A DNA stretch of 64,000 bases from Paracyclopina nana (lineage: Eukaryota; Arthropoda; Copepoda; Cyclopoida; Cyclopettidae): positions 3,482,001 through 3,546,000 of the forward strand of contig JAGUCH010000009.1 of assembly GCA_019096065.1 (NCBI GenBank), given 5' to 3'. Under the pieces are notes generated by a model. That model worked only from the letters and a program-made list of their open reading frames with translations, did no database searches and was not told the origin of the DNA. The position numbers and the translations under genes were made by a program. Below, piece by piece: positions 32,453 through 46,027 of the stretch; position 1 is the stretch's first letter, and each line of letters begins with the position of its first letter.

Positions 32453-34959
32453 ATGGCCTTGGTCCTTTTACTGGTGGCCTTTTGGGGTGTTGCTGTTGAA
32501 GGTCATTTCAGTGCAAATCCAAGAGATGCAGAGCCCTTGATGAGGACCTTTTCCAACTCCAACGGGGTCATGGTCAGCTTTGAGCATCCTGTCTACTCCA
32601 ATGGAAAGTTCACACCTTTCCATAGCTGGAATATGACTAATGACAAGTACAGAGCTGTCAATATTACTTACATAGTACGAGTTGAGTTTTCCAATGGTGA
32701 CTTCAAAGAGAACCGAATTCGTCGACACTTCAAACGATTTTGGCTACCTGGAGCCATTTGGGTGGAAAGGAGCACTCGAGATCAAAATATTTATAATCGG
32801 TAAGTGACTAAGAATATTTTATTAAGCGAAATGCATCTGCATTCATTCAGCTTAAAAGGTCCAATTATAATTAAAAGCAGCTAATATTCATTCATTCAGC
32901 TTCAAAGGTCCAATTATAATGAAAAGCAACTAATGCAGAGATTGTCATATTCACAATCTTAAAAGAACACATAAACTTTTAGTTAGCTCTTATGCGATAT
33001 TTAGAAGTTAAGAATCCATTTTTAACTCGACAAAAAGAGAAAGGGAAAGCAATGTGTCAAGTTCCTCTTCGCAAATTCGCAAAAATCCCACGAATCCCAA
33101 GAGAGCAGATCTGGGATAAGCCTAAATCACTGTCACAAGAATGGGCCAACTTTTTTATGCCAGTGAATAGAAAAAGTAATTGTAATTCCTGCCACTGATA
33201 ATTCTGCAGGGACTTGAAGCATGTGAAAACGCGAAACCACAGCCATGTCGATATTTGGGTGGTACCAGAATGCTTTCTTAGGCATCATGGAATGTCAAGA
33301 ATTCACAGGGTGGCCAAATCTATGAAAATGTCTGTCCACCATATCAGATGGTTGGCAAAGATCAACTATCAAGAATCTGAGCAATACAGACTACCAGAGT
33401 TGATGCAAATTGGTCGATCATTAGTTCAAGATGTTCCAGGGATCAGATGTTCCTGGATTCATCCACGAACTGATAGTAGGTAAGAGAAAAATCAGCAGAA
33501 CAAAAAATTGCAGTTTTCCGGACTGCTTGTAATTCCAGCTTCAGTTTGATGATTCGTTTTTTTGCCAAAGAAATTCCCCAGAAGAGTTTCTATTCAAACA
33601 AAAAGGGCTACATGAACTGGGACTTTTTGAATAATGAATATCAGGTCCAGGCAATTCACTTTTTTCGGGGTTGGAGCAGAGCTTTGGTGGACTTTGCTGG
33701 TGGCATCAATTGCAGGGAACATATGAGGAGCATTGGACAGCGTTACCAATCACTGCCAAGCGTTAACTTTGTTTACTTAGACATAAATAATGAGTGCAGG
33801 TAAGCAAAATTCTATTTGCCAAATTGCCTGTTGTGCCTTGCTGCTGCTGGAAGCTGTTACTACTACAAAATAAGCTCAGTCTACTTATCTTGTCACGCAA
33901 AGCACAATGGTCCTTTTCTGCCATTATTTAGCTTTTTTGTGGCTCTTCTAATTGAACCAAAATTGGACCCCAAGTCAATGACAAGTCAAGTGTGCCTGTT
34001 TTATGTCAATGCTACATTGTTCGTCGAAATTGGGGCATTTTATGCCCAGAATTTCGTTAATGTTGAATGAGGGGCTTTTTTTGGCTTAATTAATTTTCAG
34101 GCCAACAGTTGCAACTGTGCATTTGATTATTGTTTTAGGTTCACTTACCAGATCGCAGTGGCTTTTAACCCACGTAGCATCAAACCAGGAGATATTTTCT
34201 TCTACAACGAGTGGGATTACTTGAACAAGTTTTATGGTGCAGTGCAGGTGAAGCGCCATCTTGCGGCCGAGTTGAAAGCCATCATTGAATTTGAGCCAGG
34301 CATGTATAACCACCAACAAATGAAAGCAATAAGAAACGAATACGTGAAGCTCCCTGGGATTCGATTTGGCTGGGTCATGGGAAAAACAGCCGTCCAAGTA
34401 AGGCCCAAAAGAGAGTTTCAATCATCTGAAAAAAGTAAAAACAAAATCAATTTCATAGGTGAGCACAATAATCCTGAATTTCGACAAGAGATTTGCACGA
34501 AGACAGCCCTTGAAAAAGTATAATTATTGGAACTCGCTGAATCGTCGATATTTGGCAAATATCACTGTAATTGAGGAAGAATACGCAAGAGCCCATATCC
34601 GATTTCCTGCTGGAGCTTATTCAGACTTGCAATTAAAGAACATCTTGAGTAAATACAAGCATTTACCAGGGATTGAATCCGTGAGGATGGACACTCAAAC
34701 GTATGGCAACACCAAGGACTTCAAGGCCTCGATGATGAGCAATGACAACAACACGTCTTATGCTCTTGAAGAATTGCTTCCAAAAGGAAGGAGCTTGGAA
34801 AGCTGGATCCAATTGAGCCAGGGGGACAGCAACCTTCTGGCCACGAAGGTCACTTTCCGGGGTCTTGGCCAGGATCAAGACCATTATCAGTACATTTCCA
34901 AGATGCCAGCATATGAGCATGAAATGACAGCTTCCTCCCAATGCATCAATGTCAACTGA
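32453..34959 (+). CDS. Secreted protein with five copies of an unrecognised module (five exons, 545 aa)
   Basis: Exons are 32453-32799, 33210-33479, 33539-33799, 34139-34397 and 34459-34959. The start ACCATGG is an ideal context. Residues 1-17 (MALVLLLVAFWGVAVEG) form a signal peptide. Five diverged modules of 75-90 residues follow, with introns near the module borders. Modules start near residues 35, 116, 206, 293 and 380. The shared core, clearest in modules 3-5, is an aromatic stretch (YNEWDYLNKFY, YNYWNSLNRRY), a strand with a small/Gly turn, a helix, then a K/R-Y-x-x-LPGI-type turn and a last strand, suggesting a beta-alpha-beta unit. The first three introns are phase 2 and the fourth phase 0. 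The last 90 residues are Ser/Asn/Asp-rich. NxS/T sites (NMT, NIT) fit secretion. Exon 3 has a tandem acceptor differing by two codons. I know no family with this module. Confidence 0.82.
32841..32934 (+). repeat. Two-copy 49-bp-period tandem repeat in intron 1
   Basis: Units beginning ATTCATTCAGCTT at 32841 and 32890 are about 45 bp long and differ at a few positions. The repeat lies in the first intron of the repeated-module gene. Confidence 0.8.
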
Positions 34960-37900
34960 TCTCAATGATTTTCTGAAATTAAGAACGAAAAACATTTATT
35001 TTTAGTGGTGAGAATCCAGATTGAAAAATTGGCTCTGCTGGTTGGCTTTTAAAAATATTCCATATTATTCAAATAGAACTTGGCAGCAAGAGAGAGAAAA
35101 AAAAGAGCCTATTCAGGCCACGAATTTCCCTTTCTCTACCCTCTAGTTGTGTTCATTTCTCGGTTTTTGCCAATAACCATGCGCATTACATATTCAAATA
35201 AATGCTTGCTCATATTTCAGTCAAAAAGATCAATGGTTTGGAAAAGGTGTGAGAGTTTCCAACTTGGCACACAGAGAACGAAAATGGCATCAAAGCTAAA
35301 GCGTATGAAATGAAAAAGTTACCATGTTTTGAAAAGAATACCCCCATGTGCTCGGAGCATATGCATCCTTTTTTCCACGAGGACATCGTTCAAATATTCT
35401 ATTGAAAGCTCACCGTGACAAAAGTTGGCCGAGGAGACCTTTAATGATCTGATTTTCGAGTTTGCATACAACGCAGACTTTTTCCCAGCCACATTAATCT
35501 CGATGAGGGCTAAATTGCCAACTCTTCCGTAAACCATTGGCTGTTACAGTTGCGTTGCGTAGTCACACGTGTTGCTTGTTTAATTGTTTTTGTTTACATT
35601 TCAGCTGCTGCTCAACTGGTGCGGCGAAACGAGTCAATCCTGCGAATCGATGGGATTTTTTTGAGGCAAGATTGAATGGCGAACAAAAAGTCTGCTTTAA
35701 AAACATATAAAACGAAATGTGAGTGTGTAATGCTTTTTGGCCAAAAATGGAGATTTGACCACATAATGGTCACGTGCCCAAAAAAACGACATTTTTTGGC
35801 CCTTACCTACTTGCCTGTACTAATATCAAGGGTAGGTAATAATTTTCATCAAAAATGGCAGTGTCGGCATGCAAAAGAAGTTGAAAATTATAATTCTGAA
35901 GTGTGCCAGCTAGCTAATTTTAAGGGCAAAAATTCTTTTCTGCTGTTGTGCCTTCTAACATAAAAGAATAATTGCAGAATTTTGACTGCTTCTTGAAGGA
36001 GGAGGAACACCCAAAAAGAGTCTTGAAGTCTTGAATGTCCATTTTTCACAATGTTGACATCTACTTCAAGCTGAGCTAATTTCAATGGCCACTTTTTGGC
36101 TAGCTTGAATGTCAGGACAAGACATACAATTAGTCAATTGTCAAAATCAAGCTGTTGCTTTGAGTACCAGTCGGACTTCATCATTTGCCAGACTATTGCT
36201 TGATCTTCAAATTGTATGAATTTACATTTTCTAGAAATTATTTGTGGGTGGGTTCAAAACTCACAAGGTTGTAAACCTCTTCATTGCTGCTGTCGAATCT
36301 TATTTATTTGAGAAAGAATTAGGGGTCATGAATTAACACACGCACTCACACACAGAAGAGCCGTGTCCTCAGGAGAACCCATAAACCCCACTTTTAATAG
36401 TCTGTCAAGTCATCAAGTGAGCAAAGCTATGCAGGCTCTTGAAACTTGAGATGTTAGCCATCATTATTTTGTTTATGCTGAAATGAGCTAGGTGTGGTGC
36501 CCATAGAACAGTATCATTGCTGAATGTTTATTGCAGGTCAAAAGGTGTTTTCTGTGCATGCATACAAGTAAATAGTACTAGCCTTGAACTATGCCAGGAA
36601 TCTGCACCATTTTCTATAATTGAATTTTACTGCTTTAATTGCATGGCTCAGGTATGTGGTTGCAAATTATTCAAGCTGTTACTGCTCAGGTCTTCCTGTC
36701 GTCCCCAGGCTGCACAGGGCTGGTTTTTCACCAAAAATTAACGAGTCTCATGAGCACCACAACTTGTCACATGTCCAGTCCTAAGCTAAGAGATTTGTGA
36801 GAAAAAAAATCCCGAAAATAAAGGACAAATGTAGCTCTAATGGTTTTTCCAGACCAGAAAAAGGCTTTAGTGCTGAGCTAAATCTGCTGCAGCCTTTGAT
36901 GTTTTCTTCGTTAATCCATTAAAACATACTAGAGCAGCAGTACATCTTCTTAATTCTGTGAGAGAGGCATTGGAGTCTTCAATTTAACGGCTTCAGATTT
37001 GGGGGAAATCTGCATAAAAGTGGCTGTTTGTGGTAGTCGTTTGCCACATTATTTGGGGGTCGGCGGCCATTATCTCCAGTATACGAAATGGCTGTTGATA
37101 GCAGACTTTTTAGAGACTGACCGACCATATCATCAAATTGGCTGTTCCTCTTCACAATTTGGCCAAACTTTTTTGTCAAGAAAAGACCATTCACGTACAG
37201 CTCTACACCCAATTTAGGCGCATAAAACTTGGGGGTATTTTCTTGGAAAATAGTTTGAGCAAGCTTGAGAGAGGCAGGCTTGGAGCAGAGGAGCCATTTT
37301 GGCTTTACTTTCATCAAGGCTAATGCCTTAAAAATGAAAAAATAATCGAGTTAGGCTCATTTCTTCCTAGCTTTGAAATATGCTGCGCAGCCCACAAAAC
37401 AGCTCTCATAGCGCAGGATCCATGAACCAGTAATTCTCACAAAAAGAATTGCCCCAAGCTAGCAAGGCAGTTGGTATGGTATAGGGTCGTAGATAAAATT
37501 GCCCAGTATAGGCTATATATATTATGTAAGGACTTGCCGAGCAAAGTAGAAAATTGCATGCTAGATAGTAGATTCCTTCAGACTGAGGGAGCTCCGGATT
37601 TTTGTTTTGAAAGGTGAGAGCTTGATTGAGAATTGGTGTGGATTTATGTCTGCGGTGCATTCTCTGCTTGGACAATTGGTCCTGGTGCATTTTTCCCTTC
37701 AATGTGGCTCACTTTGTAATTGAACCGCGAAGAAGAAGAGAAAGACATTTGTCTTCACCACGAGCTGCTGGCAGAGGATTCGATTTCTTCATTTTGTGCT
37801 GCAGGCTAAATCAGATACTTCCTTGCAAGCTGGCTTGCAGGAAAGTTGGGGCTCTCTAATTCCTCCACAGCTCCTACTGCAAGATATCCCACACTTTTCC

Positions 37901-40900
37901 CCACAACTTTTTTACGCTCCCAGAAGAGCTGATAAAAAAATGCCAAGAAAACTCATGTTCTTATTGTTGTGGTATACTATGCTGGAGCAAATCAGTCAAG
38001 ATAAAAACGAAGCCTTGTATACATTATTCACCTTGACTGGGGCCTTTCTTTTTGTAGTAGAGAACATGCTAGATGATGGTCATGATATTGACCGCGAAAT
38101 AAGCCCACCCCCCTCTTTTCATGTTGTGGCATATTATAAGAAAAGAGAACCTCAGAAAAATTATGTGAGAAACAAAGCAGTTCTTGTCTTTTTTGTGTGA
38201 AAAATGTGCAGTTGCAATGAATGCAGCTACCAAAGGAGAATGGGTAAGAATTTTCTGGTGAGAAGTCGTTCTGATCTTGACGGGAGGTCGGGTCATCCTC
38301 CAGACACTTGACATGATGGAAAACGCAACAGGAGCTCCACAAGGATAACCCTAACTTAGAATAATAACCCATTTTCCTAGTCACAACAACAATGCAAGCT
38401 TTAATGGCCCTCAAAATAGCTCTGCCAACTCAAATGCAGCTTTGGAAAAAAATGGAATATTCACACTCAGCTTCCCTTGAAGTAAAAAGTGAAAGCTCCT
38501 CCATTTTGCTCTACTTTAGTTGTTATGCAAGGTTTTTTGTTGTCATTTTTGGTCAAATTCAAGGGCAATTTGAAGGCTCATTTTTCTCGTTTTCCTTGCC
38601 TGAATAGTAAGACGTTTTTGCTCGCTTTGAGCGTGGTGATATCAGATAATTTGTTATTTCCACGAGATTAATGTCCTGCATTGTAGAGTTCTTTCCATCC
38701 ATGCAAGACATGCATCACAGGGGAGCACGTCATACGCTTTTTTCCACTCTCCTCACTTTTTTCTTGCCATGAATATGATCCCTCTCTGAGAGTAGCATAA
38801 TATGGTAGCTTGAAGTTGTAAATTACTATCCAGCTAAGTTCCACCTCGTATTGTTATTATGGAAAACTAATCACCAACTCTAAGCTTCGAATTTGCATAG
38901 GTTGGTTTTCTCTTACAGTTGCGTGACTTTCAATGGTAATTTTTCCGCAACACAAACCTTCCGGATCAACATTTGGATGCTTTTTGACCGTGGGATCTTG
39001 CTTATTACAACCGCAGTATAAAAAATCAAAATGCAGGCAAGCTTGGAATTTTTGTGTCCAATATTTGTGCTGCTGCAGGGAGACGAATTTGTAGCCATGT
39101 TATCATAATAACGCACGGAAAAAAATGGTGGTCATCTCTCACGCAATTTCAAGTTTCAACTGCGCATCACCGAAAAATATGCTACTTTTTGAGGAAAAAA
39201 ATTATCCTGTCTTATTTCGGTCGAATTTCATCATTCCATTTTTTGCTAAATGATGCTAATCATTTACCATGATTTCAATCTTGTCAGACCACACACTGAT
39301 TCCTTGAAATAAATACAATCATGTCAATGATTTTGACTTTTTTCACCCAAGGCATCCCTAAAAAACTGAAAACATGAATTCTGATCTCCATCTCTTATAT
39401 TGAGAAGATATGGAATGAAGCTGTTGAATTTTTTGCTGCTCTGGTCAAATGTCAAGATCATCTCAAAAACCACCTCGTAATGGTGTAAATCATCAAAGGT
39501 TTTTTGAATTGGCAGCATTTCGAGCCCCTGCTCCTCCCCAATTAAATGCAGGGATCATTGACATCCAAACAACATGGTTTCCAATGATGGCCAAACATGC
39601 GATTGAATCGAGCTTTGTAGCTACTATTATTGCCCTTGAGGAAGGCAGAGCAAAAAAGGTCCTATAGCTTGTTTTTTTAATGGCCAATAAAGATCCCCAA
39701 GGAGCAAAAAAGGAGACAGAGCAAGCCGGTCAAAAATCACTCGGTTCAAAAGATACCGTGTCATTATGCACTTGTTTGCCAAAAAAAGAATGAAAGAAAG
39801 AAAGAAAGAGGGAGAAATCAAACAGTACAAAAAAAGCATTGATGAACTATAAAAGAGTTTTTTGCCAGTGAATAGCTGTTGACCCTAATTAAGGAGGGCT
39901 AGAGATAAGTGATTGGAATTGGCAGCAATTTTGCTCCTTTAGAAAAGGAAGAGGAATTAAGATTCACCATTGAGAATCAAGTTTATGGGTGCCATTTTCA
40001 ATTAGAAAAAGTTAAGGCCCTGTAGGGCAGAGAGACATTAGAGCCATAAAACAGTCGGAATGATTTTAAAAGGGGCTCCAATTGCCTCCTTTGATGTGAG
40101 CAAAAAAGTGACTGGATTACATACACAGAGTATTATATAGGAATACATGCAATGATGATGTGACCATGAAATGAAAGTCCAGACTACTTTTGGATTTTTT
40201 GTTCGCGTTCCTAAAAGTCAGAATGGTCTCTTGTTACTTTAATCTCCTCCTGCTCAAATCTCAAGAGGATGATATGCAAGATTAGAATATATTATTCATT
40301 ACCTTTTCAAAATTGAACTTCAAAATGACAAAGAAACTTTTATAGCAAAACGTTGTTGCCTCATTTTTCATGGTCAAACAGCTCCGCCTTCTTTTTGAAG
40401 AGTCATTTCCAAGGCACTCAAACACAAATGGTCAAATATAAAGTTTCAGCTATAATGTAGAAATAGGTCTGGTAGCTCTGCGTCTGTATAACCAAGGTGT
40501 AAACAAAGTCAGCTGATGCAGAGCTAAAACGAGCGAATCTGGACCGTTTGTCGTGTCCAAAATGTGTGGTTTTCAGAGAAATCTAACAAATTACTGTCAG
40601 AGGAAGGAGAGTCTGCTGTGTTTTTTCCGCGAAAATGGATGTGTTGCTGTTGCTGTTGACCGGCCATCATCATTACTTGTGAGTGAACACCCTAATTAGA
40701 GGCCAGGCCACACACCAAATTTGACCTCAGGAGCGAAAACATGGCTGCAAACTTACTAAAAATAGACTGTGTACTACTTTTGTGTATCATCACAAGTGAG
40801 AAACTGACCCTTTTCGCTGCCGACATTGAAAAATCACTGCAACATTTAATTTCCTAATGCGATAAGTGAAACCCTGTAATTAAAAGTGTGTGTCCATTCA

Positions 40901-43449
40901 TCCCTTCTTATTTTTTCCTGAAAATATACTGCGTGAGAGAGAAAGAGTGGGAAAACCAATTTGTATTATTTTTCACACACCAACCAAATCATTTAGCTTG
41001 TTGCTGTGCTGTTGCTGTGGAAATTAGAATTTTCTCAATAATTGGCCATGAAATCAACTTTGATCAGCCAAAATTGTCACCTGGCCTTCAAGTGGTGCTA
41101 ATCCCCACTTATGATAAGCAGGGTAAAAAAATGGAGCAGGGTCAGTGCCTGGTTAATTTCTTCAAAAGATTGCTCTTATCTGAATTTTGACAAGGTGTGT
41201 CAGGCAAAAAAAAGCCAGCTCACACAGCTGTCTGAATGACCCAAGCATAAGTACATCATTGGATTTTTCATGATCCATAAGGCCACTCTGGATGTGTTGT
41301 GGACATGTGCTCTTCATTAAGCCAAGGTCAAAGTCAAGAGCTTTTGTGAAATTTGAGCCTTTAATTGTGGAAAGAGCCAGCAGAGCTTCGAGACAGGTGC
41401 TAATTTTAAGTAAAAGTTGAAATCCGAGCCAGGTTGCCAAGGACAAGGATTTTTCGCACACAATTGCTGCCACTGAACCGTTGTTAATTAGACGCAGCTA
41501 ATCCATAGACTACACAGCAGCTTTTCTTGACTGACCAGAAAATGGAAGTGGTTGGTGGTGTGGTGGGTGGGTGGCTGGTTGACCCATTTTCCTGACCACC
41601 TCCATCTTCCTGAGTTGTTCCATTTACAATGAAGAATGTGTCCTCAGAAAATTCCGCCAACTGCAGCAACAAGCTATTTTCCCTTTCTAGATATTTAAAT
41701 CCTGCCAAGGAAGCTTCTCTGGCGAATTAGCAAGATTTTCCAGCTCCAAAAAAATACCTGAGGATTATTTCCCATGAAACCTGATTGGTACCACATTAGT
41801 GGCTCTTTTGATCGGTACCCCTTTTCTTCAAGTAACTGGACATGATTCTGGAGAATCATGCCATGTCATGGCAACTCCCATTAAAGGCTTGCTACATTAA
41901 GACATCAATTAGCCACGCTGCATTTGTCGGCAAGTAGTCCGCACCAAAAATGTCCCCACCTCGCTTCTATAATATAACCTTTACTAGAAATACCAGGCGC
42001 GGTTATAATTTTCTACCTTTTTTGCCGTTGTGCAGCAACAGACAAATTTTCTCACTTTTGAAGAGTTGTCAGTGAAAATTTGAGCACCTTTCGTGTTTGG
42101 CGTCCCAAACATGAACATCGCAGCTAGAATGGTGTATATAGGAGCAGCAGCAAAAAATAATCCAATTTTTTGCTCTAGCCTTGACCACCAAAGCTGAATG
42201 CCGACCTTGGGGCGTAAACAATGCTGCCGACTAAAGTGCTACTTTTGGGGCTACATTGTTCGCTGTGACGAATCCACTTCTGTATTTTTCGGCAACAAAC
42301 CATAATTACATGGCTCATGAGCAGGATGAAAATATAAGCTACGAATTCTAGAAAATCATTCATTAATGAGACTTTTGGGCTTTGTTGAGCACCATCCTGG
42401 GGATGATTGACCATGCATTTTCCAAGCTCAGTCTCCCCCCTTGGGTGCACTTTTAGAACTTCCAGACTTGGCTGGCTGCACTTACAGTCTATATGGCATG
42501 GCTCTAAGATTACCTTACCTAAAGCTCGGTTCAGATAAGGCTTTCTGCACCAAGCTCTTGCGCACTCAATAATTGGGCAGTAATGGCTGTTTTATGGCTG
42601 CGTTTTGGTCAAATATACGCGCAGTGCAGCATTTATTGAGCCCTAAAAACTTCCATTCAATTCTGCTGATATTGCAAAGATTTCCGGTTCGTGAAAACGC
42701 GCGAACATGAAAATTGCCTGACTTTTTCGCAATGAAAAAAGAAGCAGAATTGTTTGTTATTTTTGCAAACGTGGCGCGCGACAATTGGCTTTCTGTTTTC
42801 CCTGGAATTTGCTTTAGCCAGAGCACCCCCTACTGTTATGACCATGCAAAATGCCCATCTGTAACTTTAGACGATGTGGAAAAAAGCTGAAAATTGTCCA
42901 GACTTTTCGGGAGGTTCAGTTCAAGTTCACTGCTGCTGTTGAAATTCAATCGATAAAGGGACCGGACCACTTCAAGCTCTTTTAAAAGCCACAATTTTTC
43001 TTTTCAATAAAGGCATTTTTAAGGCTAAAATCGCACACTGTCCCCTTATTTTGTCGTTGCCCTTCATTTCAAATTTGGACTCAAGATTGCAGTGCAATAA
43101 AACGCTGAAGCTGCAAGAATCATCACCACCATCCAGAAATTACTTGCTTTTATTAGGGTGACTGTTGCTGCTATTCTTTTGGGCAGAAAAAATTTTCATC
43201 ATCCTACTCTAATTTCCTGCTGCCCCTACCCCCAAAAATGGTGAGCATTGACGACATTCCTGGTAGGTGGTCGTGGCTGCATCACGAAAAAACTCAGAAA
43301 TGTGTGTTTTCACGAGTTTTATGAGGGGACGAATCCAAATCGGGAGTTGTTAGACCCCACGGGATGTAGTTGTTGCTTTTTTAGTGCATCCCGCCCCATA
43401 ACTGCATTGGAATGAAGCCAAAGTGCTCTAAAAAAAGCTATAAAAAAGG
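34960..43449. other. Intergenic, no supported gene
   Basis: The 3' UTR of the repeated-module gene probably occupies the first part (AATAAA near 35194). The rest is AT-rich with many short ORFs of low-complexity composition, a (GAAA) microsatellite at 39792-39809 and a G/T-rich patch near 41540-41580. I see no coding exon I can support. Confidence 0.4.
39792..39809. repeat. (GAAA)n microsatellite
   Basis: Four to five tandem GAAA units within A-rich sequence. Confidence 0.8.
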
Positions 43450-43456
43450 AAAAAAA
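43450..43456 (-). terminator. RNA polymerase III terminator of tRNA-Arg
   Basis: A run of seven A on the plus strand reads as T7 on the minus strand, starting about six bases after the tRNA 3' end. This is the usual Pol III stop signal. Confidence 0.85.
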
Positions 43457-43461
43457 TTCTT

Positions 43462-43534
43462 TACCTCCGGCGGGACTCGAACCCGCAATCCCCGGTTTAG
43501 GAGACCGATGCCATATCCATTAGGCCACGGAGGC
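43462..43534 (-). tRNA. tRNA-Arg, anticodon CCT
   Basis: The minus strand folds into a 73-nt cloverleaf with no intron. The acceptor stem is GCCTCCG with CGGAGGT and discriminator A. The D arm has the GCC/GGC stem. The anticodon stem is TCGGT/ACCGG with loop CTCCTAA, which puts CCT at positions 34-36. The T arm is GCGGG-TTCGAGT-CCCGC. The internal A and B box sequences (TGGCCTAATGG and GGTTCGAGTCC) are intact. It closely follows animal tRNA-Arg(CCT) and decodes AGG. The CCA end is not encoded, as expected in a eukaryote. Confidence 0.95.
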
Positions 43535-46027
43535 GCCACTTGCGTAAATGGTATACAATAGATGATGAGTATTTACAATGATTTTTCTTGATCGCTCTAA
43601 AAAAAATAGGTTAAATGTGGGCCATAAATAGACTTTGGCAGTTCCAAAGAAGCTTTGAATAGGCTTCGCGAAGAGTGAAGCCGCGAAAGATATTTTTTAA
43701 CTAATGATGGTGACAAAAAAAGCGCCTCGTTCGTAAAAGAGATCCCGATCACTGACAAAATGCCTGTATTCTTCCCACGACAATTGCAGCATATACTAAG
43801 TCAACCTCGTGAAAAATTGGTTTGCTTTAAGGCCAAAAAAACTATGTGAGGCATGTTGCAATTGTCAGCTGGCGAGCATGATGTGGCTAAAGTCTAGTAT
43901 TTAGATGTGGCAACTTTGTCTAAATCCCGTTAATTAGGTAAATTTTTGACTTGATTTACGCGACCCCAAAAACGCATGACCTTTTTGACATGCCAAAGCG
44001 ATTCATCAATACATGGCCGATTTCTACATTCTTGTCTTTCAGAAGCTCAGCTTACTAGTTGACTTTTGTAGAAGATTCTCCTCCTGACTCTTCTTCCCAG
44101 GCTCAAGAATGCAGCTAAACCTTTTTTCAAATCATAAATCTATCCTGAAATATTTTGGGTCAGACAGAGAAGCTTTGACACCTTTTTTCCCAACTAGTCT
44201 TCCTTTTCAGAAATCTTGTCACTTCCTGAAAAAATAAATCTGAATGGGTCAGTGCCAAAGCTGGACCTGACGGCTCAATTTGTATGGCAAAAATGAGAAA
44301 AGGCAGGTTTGGGAATGCTTTTTTTAAGTGACCTTGCCTCAAGGGAGATTTCGGTCACGCTGAAGCAGATGAGCATTGCTCTCTCTCTCTCATGTTGCTC
44401 ATGTCTAATTCAATTTCAAGGACACAGTGGGCAAATGTCAGGATAGTAGGCAATATGGCAGCTGCTCGCTACTTCCAAGCTGCAGGTTCGGTGTGTGTGA
44501 AAAATCCAAAGGAAACTGCAAATTCAAAGCTCCACAGACCATGACCATTTCATGACTCAATTTTCCACCTTAAAAAAAAGATACTACTCAAAAGCTTGTG
44601 TAATTATGCTACATATCCTATGATAAAGTGCTGGCAAATGTTCATGTTTGGGGCAAGAAGTGCAAAGTCAAAACACACACACTTCACTTTTGAAGTGCTT
44701 CTGCTGTTATTGCATCCGGTCCAAGCTGCAGCTTCTTTTTGGCAAGCTCCACTAATACTTTTGCGGTGTTTGGTCAAGAAAAAGCTTTATGAAGCAACCG
44801 AACCAATTAAAAAAAAAGACTCACATCTTTTAGCTAGATTCTTCTTTGCTGACCGACCGTGTTTTCAAAACTGTATTTTGGCAGCGGAAAAAGGGGACAA
44901 ATTAAAAGCCTTAAAAACATGTAGCTGCTCATTTCACATTTCAAGGATACACAAATTTCAGCAAAGTTTGATTTTCCACTCGAATTCACACACTCAGTTG
45001 CATAATGTTATGCTAAACTCTGCAGCAAGAGTTTGAAGATCCATGTCCTTTGCATAAGGTGCACCGCTAATTTACATGAAATTCCAACAGCTGCATGCAC
45101 CGAGCTTCATTATTTTGGGCAAATTGTCAGCCTAGCTGGTGGCTGGAAATCGTCCATTTTTGGCGGCAAATTGACTCTTTTATACCGAAAAAAGGAGGAT
45201 GAGACGACGTATTTGCGAGTATTAAACGAATAAAAGGTCGGAATTGCGTCACAGCAGATCTAATTAGTCAGCTTTTGTGTATTCAGGCCAGTGTGTGTTT
45301 GCAGCTGTGTAATTTCCTGCCCTGATACCATCAATCCTGATGGTCATCTTGATTGATCAAAATAAAAAAGCGTGCCATTTTTCGGGAGATAGCTGCTATA
45401 AAAGGGTGACCTTTTTACCCTTTTCAATTTTGGTAAGGATGCAGGTGTGTTCTCTCCAATTTTGGAGACACACCAGCTTTGCCTTTTTTTATTGTGCATC
45501 ATAGATGGTCACTTTTATTCCTATAGCCTAGTAGTAGCTTTTACTTAATGCCAAAAAGAGAGAGGAGAAAGCTTTTCTATACTGAGCTTTTTTGGGCGCC
45601 ATCTTGAGGCCAAACCTCCAAAGTCCAACTTTGCCATTAGAACAAAACAGGCTTGATTTTTTGCTGGAAAACGTGAGTTGTGTTCTGATTTTACAGCCAT
45701 TGTTGCTGCAAAAGTGATGATTATATTCCCATGGCTTCCACTAGCTGCAAATCATGAGTGACAGATGCAAAGATAACAAATTGGGGTGTGAAAATCCATT
45801 TGGCTATTTGCATTGTTTCAAATCCCTGTTTCAGTGTTGAATATTCAATTGGGGCTTTATTATTCTTTTTCACAGCTCTAGTAAAAGAGAGAAGTAAGTA
45901 TACTGAATGCACACATGTATAATGGGAAAGCTCACATTACAAAAAAAAGGTTTATGCCAATCAATCTTCCGGGTGATTGATTTTAATGCCAGGAAATTAT
46001 TCATTTGAACTTGATGTGTAGCTGCTG
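43535..46027. other. Intergenic, 3' side of cyclin D copy C
   Basis: A minus-strand AATAAA at 45856-45861 lies about 170 bases beyond the stop codon of cyclin copy C and is its likely poly(A) signal. The open frame at 44596-45036 (+) has no supporting feature. Nothing else is evident. Confidence 0.4.

Noticed and set aside
33800-34138. Open frame at 33816-34070 as a further exon of the repeated-module gene
   Set aside because: It lies in the intron between modules 3 and 4, whose phases join exactly, and it has no module similarity.
34086-34421. 111-codon minus-strand frame over exon 4 of the repeated-module gene
   Set aside because: It is antisense to an exon with matching splice sites and repeated-module similarity.
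41540-41580. G-rich patch as a G-quadruplex
   Set aside because: There are too few GGG runs, and it is better read as a G/T-rich simple sequence.
44596-45036. 146-codon plus-strand frame
   Set aside because: The composition looks like translated AT-rich DNA, with no domain, splice sites or poly(A) signal supporting it.
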